Below are positions 58,563 through 64,000 of a stretch of 64,000 bases of DNA, piece by piece. The stretch comes from Alistipes putredinis. GTDB lineage: Bacteria > Bacteroidota > Bacteroidia > Bacteroidales > Rikenellaceae. Position 1 is the first letter of the stretch. Each line of letters starts with the position of its first letter. The notes below the pieces were generated by a model. The model saw only the letters and a list, made by a program, of their open reading frames with translations. It did no database searches and was not told the origin of the DNA. The stretch covers positions 868,001 through 932,000 of the forward strand of contig CP091730.1 in assembly GCA_022009915.1 (NCBI GenBank), given 5' to 3'. A program made the translations under genes and the position numbers.

Positions 58563-59479
58563 GGCGGATTTGGTCTAAGGTGGTCGGCGTATTTTTGCTC
58601 GTGTGGCTGATGGCCTGCGAGCACAAGGACCTGTGCTATGCCCATCCGCATTTCGCCACGGTGCGCGTGGTGTTCGACTGGTCGAAGATTTCCAATCACG
58701 ACAAGCCCGAGGGCATGCGGGTCGTATTCTACCCGACGGACGACGAACGCAACACGTGGACGTTCGATTTCCCCGGAGGACGCGAGGGAACGATAGAGAT
58801 TCCCGAGAACGACTACCGCGTAATCTGCTTCAACTACGATACCGACGGAATGGTTTGGACGAAAGCGGACAGTTACTCCCTTTTCTCTGCCGATACGCGG
58901 GATGCCAAGTCGCCCGACGGCATTCAGATGACCGTCACTCCGCCGTGGCTGTGCGGCGACCATATCCATGAAATCGACCTCAAAGATATTCCTATGGGAA
59001 AGGAGCGCGTGGTGCGGCTCGTTCCCGCGGCCATGGTGTGCCGCTACACTTTCGAGGTGAACGGCATCCGAGGCTTGGAGCGTGTGGCGGATTTGCGGGC
59101 AGCCCTTTCGGGCATGTCGGGAGCGCTCAATATGGCTGCCGACAGTTTGCCGGCCAATCTTTCCGAGAGCCTGCTTTTCGGCGGGACGATTTCGCAGGAC
59201 CGGATTACGGGAGGATCCTATACGTTCGGATATTCCGTGCCCGACGGACCGGCCAACGTTTTCAGGCTCTATTTGAAGAACCGCTCCGGCAGCGTGCATG
59301 TGTTGGAGCAGGATGTGACCGACCAAGTGCACGGCGTTCCGGTGACGGGGCATATCGCCGACGTGCACATGGTGCTGGATTTCGATTACGAGGTGCCCTC
59401 GGAACCCATCGGAGGCGACGGCGGTTTCGATGTGGACGTGGATGACTGGGATGATGTGAATATAGATATAGAATTATAA
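58559..59479 (+). CDS. DUF5119 pilus-locus lipoprotein (FimB/Mfa2-like)
   Basis: 306 residues, intact. Lipobox FLLVWLMACEHKDLCY; the start EHKDLCYAHPHFATVRVVF and DWSKISNHDKPEGMRVVFYP is characteristic of DUF5119. Beta-rich throughout, with an acidic tail (DVDVDDWDDVNIDIEL). Such proteins act as anchors or minor subunits of type V pili. Its ATG overlaps the DUF3575 stop by 4 nt and the first fimbrillin follows after 11 nt. Confidence 0.82.
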   Translation: MRRIWSKVVGVFLLVWLMACEHKDLCYAHPHFATVRVVFDWSKISNHDKPEGMRVVFYPTDDERNTWTFDFPGGREGTIEIPENDYRVICFNYDTDGMVWTKADSYSLFSADTRDAKSPDGIQMTVTPPWLCGDHIHEIDLKDIPMGKERVVRLVPAAMVCRYTFEVNGIRGLERVADLRAALSGMSGALNMAADSLPANLSESLLFGGTISQDRITGGSYTFGYSVPDGPANVFRLYLKNRSGSVHVLEQDVTDQVHGVPVTGHIADVHMVLDFDYEVPSEPIGGDGGFDVDVDDWDDVNIDIEL

Positions 59480-59490
59480 GTTACATTGCT

Positions 59491-60655
59491 ATGAATATAC
59501 GCAAATACAATTTACTATTGCCCCTTTCCGCGGCGCTGCTGGCCGGATGTTCCGAAAAGGAGATTGCAAGCGAGAAAGTCTCCCCGAGAAACGAGATAAG
59601 GTTTCAGTGCGTCGGGGACATGGCGGATACGAGGGTGACGCCCATCACTCCGTCCAATTTGAAGGACAAGGATTTCAGCGTGCTCGCCTATACGAACGAC
59701 GGTACCGCCTTTATGGGTCACGTCGATGACGTGTACGGAGTCGACGGCGTGAGGGTAAGGTGGTACTCCAATTTGAATAAGTGGTATTACATGCACCTCA
59801 GGGAGCTGCGTTACTGGCCCGTCGAACCGCTGAACTTTTATGCGATAAACCCCGGTACGACAATCGGGCAGGCCGACAAACACTACGAATGGGAATTCAG
59901 AGGCGACTTCCAAGGGGTTCATTACAAGTGTTTGGACGAATTCAACGAGGGGCTGGTCGGCGACATACAGCTGAAACACGAAAACCACGACGTGATGTAT
60001 GCCATAGCCAAAAATCAGGTGTACGAAACGAACAACGGAGTGGTGAAGTTCCACTTCAAGCACATCCTTTCGCAGGTGGCTTTTAAGGCGAGAAAGAAGT
60101 TGGAAAACATGACGGTGGTCATAAAGGATATTCAGCCTGCACAACATCAGGCAGGGCGGCACCTTTACTTATCCCGATGTCGAATACACGAGGGCCGATG
60201 TGGAGACGAGCAGGGACTGCTGGTCGAAAGTCGATGAATCCGCAATCTATTCGCCCTATATTATAAACAACAAGAATATAGAGATAGGAACGGCCGATAC
60301 GGATATTACCGCCGGCGGAAAGTCGCCCTCGGTTGTCATACCGCAGAGCGTGGCGGCATGGACCGTTTCGGGCCAAGACCGGAAGAGTATCGCCGAGGCC
60401 GATGCCGCAGGGCAGAGCTATCTGTCGATTACCTGTGTGCTCAAACAGAACGGGGCGGATTTGACCACGGTGGACGAGGACGGCTATGCGACGGTCTATG
60501 TCCCGTTCGGCGCTGACTGGCAGCCGGGCAGACGCTATGTCTATACCTTGATATTCGGTGGCGGTTACGCTCCCGACGGAAATACGGTCTTTACTCCCGT
60601 AATGTTCGATGCCGATGTGGAGGACTGGAAAAACGAAACGAATGATATCAATTAA
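59491..60655 (+). CDS. Fimbrillin-family lipoprotein, paralogue A
   Basis: About 388 residues. Lipobox PLSAALLAGCSEKEIA, then DTRVTPITPSNLKDKDFSVL, LRYWPVEPLNFYAINPGTTI and NNGVVKFHFKHILSQVAF. The C-terminus has ATVYVPFGADWQPGRRYVYT and VMFDADVEDWKNE, the usual fimbrillin ending. One frameshift near 60135 was bridged. It is likely a structural or accessory type V pilin, matured by removal of the N-terminal strand after lipidation. The next gene is a close paralogue. Confidence 0.82.
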
Positions 60656-60705
60656 ATAATTGAAACTTATTGTATTATTAACTTTTTTTATAATTTTTCT
60701 TTATT

Positions 60706-61850
60706 ATGAACAAGAAAAGAAATGTAATGCTTTTGGCAATCGCTGGTACATTGCTGGTCGGTTGCTCGGAAAAGGAAATTGCGAATGTGGAAACCTCTCC
60801 ACGGAATGCAATCGGTTTTTAATGTGTTGAGCAATGCTGCGGAGACAAGGGCTACGCCTATCACTCCCAGCAACCTTACGACAACCGATTTCGATGTGTT
60901 CGCCTATACGGCGGACGGAACCACCTTTATGGGAGTTGCCGACGAGGATTTCGCACATGACGGTGTGAAAATCGTCTACAAGGGCGGCAAGTGGGATTAC
61001 GACGACCCGAGCGAACTCCGCTACTGGCCTTCCGAGGCTTTTGGACTTCTATGCCATCAGCCCGGGAAGCTATGTGACCGGTGCCATACATTATATGTGG
61101 AACTACAATCACGACAAGCAGCAGATATTCTATTCGTGCATGGATGAGTACGGTCCGGGTACCGGCAAGCATGCGGACCACGACGTTATGTACGGCATAG
61201 CCCAGAATCAGACGAAGAGCACGAATAACGGAGTGGTGAAATTCACGTTCAGGCATATTCTTTCGCAGGTCGTTTTCAAGGCCAAGACGGAACTCTCCAC
61301 AATGAATGTCACCATAAAGGACATAAAGATTCACAATGCCAAAATGAGCGGAACGTTTACCCTGCCGAGCGATGCCGCTACCGCTCCTACCGCAGCCGGC
61401 AACTGGGCACTGACTGGCGTAGGAACAAAAACTTGGTAATTATAATCCTGTCGTAATCAGAGACAAGCAAATCGAAGTGAACAGCAATACGACCGCTACG
61501 GACATTTCCAGCACGACTCCCATATTCACGATTCCGCAGACGCTGACCAAGTGGGAGGTGACGGATGCTGCCACGAAAACCAAGGAGAGTGCCGATAACG
61601 CCAACCAGTCCTATTTGGAGATTGCCTGCAAAATCCAGCAGTCGGGCTCATACCTGCTCGGTTCCGACTCGGATTACCAGGCAATCTATGTTCCGTTCGA
61701 GCTTCGTGGGAACCCGGCAAGCGTTATATCTACACTCTGATTTTCGGAGGCGGCTACGATGACCAAGGAGACGAGGTGTTGAAACCTATCGAGTTCGATG
61801 CCGAGACTACCGACTGGGTAGACGCTCCCGAAGAGGAACTCGCGGTCTAA
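60706..61850 (+). CDS. Fimbrillin-family lipoprotein, paralogue B
   Basis: About 381 residues. Lipobox LLAIAGTLLVGCSEKEIA. It shares long blocks with paralogue A: TRATPITPSNLTTTDFDVFA, FYAISPGSYVTG, HDVMYGIAQNQTKSTNNGVV and FTFRHILSQVVFKAK. Frameshifts at T5 near 60820, near 61040, near 61430 and near 61710 were bridged. It ends EFDAETTDWVDAPEEELAV at TAA 61848-61850. It has the same pilin-type architecture as paralogue A and is the last gene of the operon. Confidence 0.8.
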
Positions 61851-61882
61851 TAACCGGTTATAGCCTTATTTAATTTTTGTTC

Positions 61883-61908
61883 GCCGGAAAGACTTTGTTC
61901 TTTCCGGC
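61883..61908 (+). terminator. Terminator of the second pilus operon
   Basis: Stem gccggaaag paired with ctttccggc, followed by ttttt. The next 61909-62075 stretch, before the convergent pseudouridine synthase gene, holds no gene. Confidence 0.8.
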
Positions 61909-62075
61909 TTTTTGTGTCGGCCGAAAAGATGCGATACCGAAATCCGCTTCCAATGCGGCGGTATGGATTTGGATGATATGCGCAAGCTTTTTACGGACGG
62001 GGTGTATGGAGCCGAGCAGGCGCGAATGCAGACATGCGCCTTTGGCATATTGTTGGAATGAAACTGTGCAGCAGT

Positions 62076-62780
62076 TTATTTCGAGCGGACGCTTTCGGCG
62101 AAGAAGTTCCACAGGTTGTCGTCCGCCGGCACCGATGCCGTGACGGTCAGAGGCTCTTTTGCGGACAGGGTGGATGAAGCTCGAGCGAGCGCGAGTGCAG
62201 GCAGATGCCGCCGTCGGGGTTCGAGCGTTTGGCGCCGTACTTCAAGTCCCCCTTTATCGGACAGCCTATTTTTTGCGAGCCTGGCAGCGAATCTGGTGGT
62301 GGCGTCCCGTCAGAAGATGTACTTCCAGCAGGAAATAGTTGTTGCTGCCTGCCAGCAGCCGGTATTCGAGTTTGGCGAGTTTGGCGTCGCCGCGGGGCGA
62401 GGCGTAGGCATGCGAGCGGTTTGTCTTGCCGTCCCTTTCGATGTAGTCCGTAAGGGTGCCCTGATGCTCTTCGGGAAGCGCCTCCACCACGGCCCAGTAG
62501 CGTTTGTCGATTGCTCCCGAACGAATCATCTCATTGAGCCGCACCAGCGCCTTGCCGGTTTTTCGCGAACAGCACCGCTCCGCTGACCGGCCTGTCGATA
62601 CGGTGTACGACACCGAGGAAAACATCCCCGGGTTTGTTGTCGCGGCGGCGGATGAATCGTTTTATTTCGTCTTCGAGGCCTGTTTGCCCTTGGGCGTCGG
62701 CCTGCACCAAATCGCCGGCGTGCTTTGTTTACCACCAGCAGCTGGTTGTCTTCGTAGAGTATGTCTTTTTCGCTGAACAT
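62076..62780 (-). CDS. RluA/RluD-family RNA pseudouridine synthase
   Basis: About 230 residues. It starts MFSEKDILYEDNQLLVVNKA. After corrections near 62700 and 62560 the catalytic motif VVHRIDRPVSGAVLFAKT appears, with the essential aspartate. KRYWAVVEALPEEHQGTL, LLEVHLLTGRHHQIRCQ and ICLHSRSLELHPP follow as in RluA/C/D enzymes. It converts uridines to pseudouridine in rRNA or tRNA; no S4 domain is present. The 3' part, after a frameshift near 62270, ends NLWNFFAESVRSK at TAA. It lies 11 nt after the lptD stop. Confidence 0.86.
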
Positions 62781-62791
62781 TTCCGTTTCGT

Positions 62792-64000
62792 TTAGTCGGC
62801 TATGGCGTCGTAGTTGCTCATGGACTTGTCGTATTTCAAATCGGCGAGCATAGCGGATTTCACGCCGATGTTGAAGCTCCAACTCTGCCTGAAACCGATA
62901 GGCACCCAGTTGAAACTCATCTGCCAGCAGTGCAAATCGCGCGTGAGGGTGATTACTCCCGGGGTGATTTTTCTTGGTCACGAAGTCGAAACCGCCGTTG
63001 AACGATATGCCCCACTTCGGCGTGAGGTTCAGGCTGCCGTTGAATCCGAGTGTCTGCGTGACGGTCTTTTTCAGGCCGTTGTTCTGATAACTAAGCGAGT
63101 AGTTGAATCCCAGATTCCACGGGATGCTGAAATCGTAGTATGTGCTCACCATCATCTGCCGCCTCAGTGCCGGATCCATCCGGTATTCGGTGTTGAACGG
63201 ATTGACGTAGGCTTCGATGAAATTCTGGCTGTTTATGTCGTTCACTGCCGGCCGGTCGGATTTCTTCGAGTTGAACGTATAGCCGAACGACCATCCGGTG
63301 CGTGCGATGCGGCCGAACTTGCCGTGCCCTATGTTGAACTTGTTTATTTTTGCGTCCCCTCGAATCGACCTGATACATGTCCAGCGTGGCCGAAATATTG
63401 AGCCCGAAGTTGCCGTAAATCGTCGTGCGCAGGTTGAGCGATATGTCCGAAAGGTTGATTGAGTCGGCCAAAAAGTTGTACGAACCACTGAACGAGAAGT
63501 TGTCCAGAATCTTGTTTTTCTTCACGCCCGAAGTGTCCTTGCGGCTGCGCACCTTCATTTCCAGAGTGTTGGGCCACCGAGAACGAAAGCGAACCCGAAC
63601 GGCCCGACCCCCGGAACGCCGTAGGCATTGCCCGAATACGGCGAGTAGGTCTGGAATCCGCCCGTGGAGTCGCTCTGCACCACGTCGTAGTACCCGTATT
63701 TGAGCTTGCTGAAATCGGGGGCGTATGAGAAACTTACGGTCGGAGTGACCACGAGCCTGACGGCCTTCATGAAAAAGTCGGGATATTTGCGTGCCAGACC
63801 CTTGCTGAGGGTGAACATCGCGTATATCTTCGTGGACAGCGAACCGCTCATGCTGTAATTGTGCACGTGGTAGAATCCGTACTCCGGGTCGAGCGTCTGC
63901 AAAGTGCGGGTGGCAGGGTCCCACTCCCGTCTGGTCTTCTTGAAGAACCAGCGGGCGTTGTAGTTGAACGACGGAGTTACGTTGATGTACTTCAATATCG
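62792..64000 (-). CDS. lptD: Putative LPS-assembly outer-membrane protein LptD, C-terminal part
   Basis: The 5' end lies beyond the window; about 400 C-terminal residues are seen. The sequence is a series of amphipathic strands of an outer-membrane barrel: YINVTPSFNYNARWFFKKTR, DFFMKAVRLVVTPTVSFSYA, LSDISLNLRTTIYGNFGLNI, SFGYTFNSKK and NLGFNYSLSYQNNGLKKTVT. The ending has MSFNWVPIGFRQSWSFNIGV and LADLKYDKSMSNYD, which matches the Bacteroidota LptD type. Three or four frameshifts (near 63580, 63355, 62965) were bridged. It inserts lipopolysaccharide into the outer leaflet. Confidence 0.82.

Overview
The window is chromosomal DNA from a Bacteroidota bacterium, most probably a gut Bacteroidales of moderately high G+C such as an Alistipes/Rikenellaceae relative. 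This is inferred from the gene families: S46 dipeptidyl-peptidase, BACON/fimbrillin/FISUMP surface lipoproteins, DUF3575 and DUF5119 fimbrial genes, GH109, a Bacteroidota-type LptD and a FecCD-type permease. Promoters also fit the Bacteroidota primary sigma pattern, TTG or TTTG, about 19-21 nt, then TAnnTTTG. No 16S rRNA gene is present, so the genus is a guess.

Many genes are broken by single-base shifts, roughly 70 over the window. Most lie in or next to short homopolymers and some compensate each other within one gene. Protein similarity continues across the breaks, so I annotate whole genes and treat most breaks as probable sequence errors, not pseudogenes.

Layout. 1-6.3 kb (+): a HEAT-like protein, a GT2 glycosyltransferase, a GH31 glycosidase, CysQ, and a PhoB/PhoR-type two-component pair. 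6.4-9.2 kb (-): a sugar kinase-GH109-cupin operon that looks like N-acetylgalactosamine salvage. 9.3-13.9 kb (-): an SGNH hydrolase followed by a giant BACON-LRR-fimbrillin-FISUMP lipoprotein. 14.1-23.1 kb (-): a tightly overlapping operon, rsmE-hyfB-hyfC-hyfE-hyfF-hyfG-hyfHI-chr-chr. It encodes a complex I/hydrogenase-4-like membrane complex whose NiFe ligands and most proximal iron-sulfur ligands are missing, translationally coupled to a split chromate-family transporter. 23.2-36 kb: housekeeping genes (M3 peptidase, cytidine deaminase, SIMPL protein, RlmD-type methyltransferase, MBL hydrolase, FkbM methyltransferase, TrmD, LpxB, FAH hydrolase, Maf, DPP11-like S46 peptidase). 36.3-40.1 kb: tRNA-His, rpsT, tRNA-Glu, a cobalamin/iron-type ABC importer and tRNA-Pro.

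40.1-45.4 kb is an AT-rich island at tRNA-Pro(GGG). A 94-bp copy of the tRNA 3' half plus its terminator recurs 1,955 bp downstream. Between the copies is a Fic protein gene flanked by two near-identical palindromes. Beyond the second copy are an integrase remnant, inverted repeats and several small unknown or decayed genes.

45.6-61.9 kb is a surface-structure region. It has a membrane-anchored AraC regulator preceded by a pentanucleotide tandem repeat, a first fimbrillin cluster with FISUMP/Lcl-like tip modules, and an operon of WG-repeat, BspA-type LRR and SLH-domain secreted proteins. A second type V pilus-like operon follows (DUF3575-DUF5119-fimbrillin-fimbrillin). The window ends with a RluA/RluD-family pseudouridine synthase and the 3' part of lptD on the minus strand.
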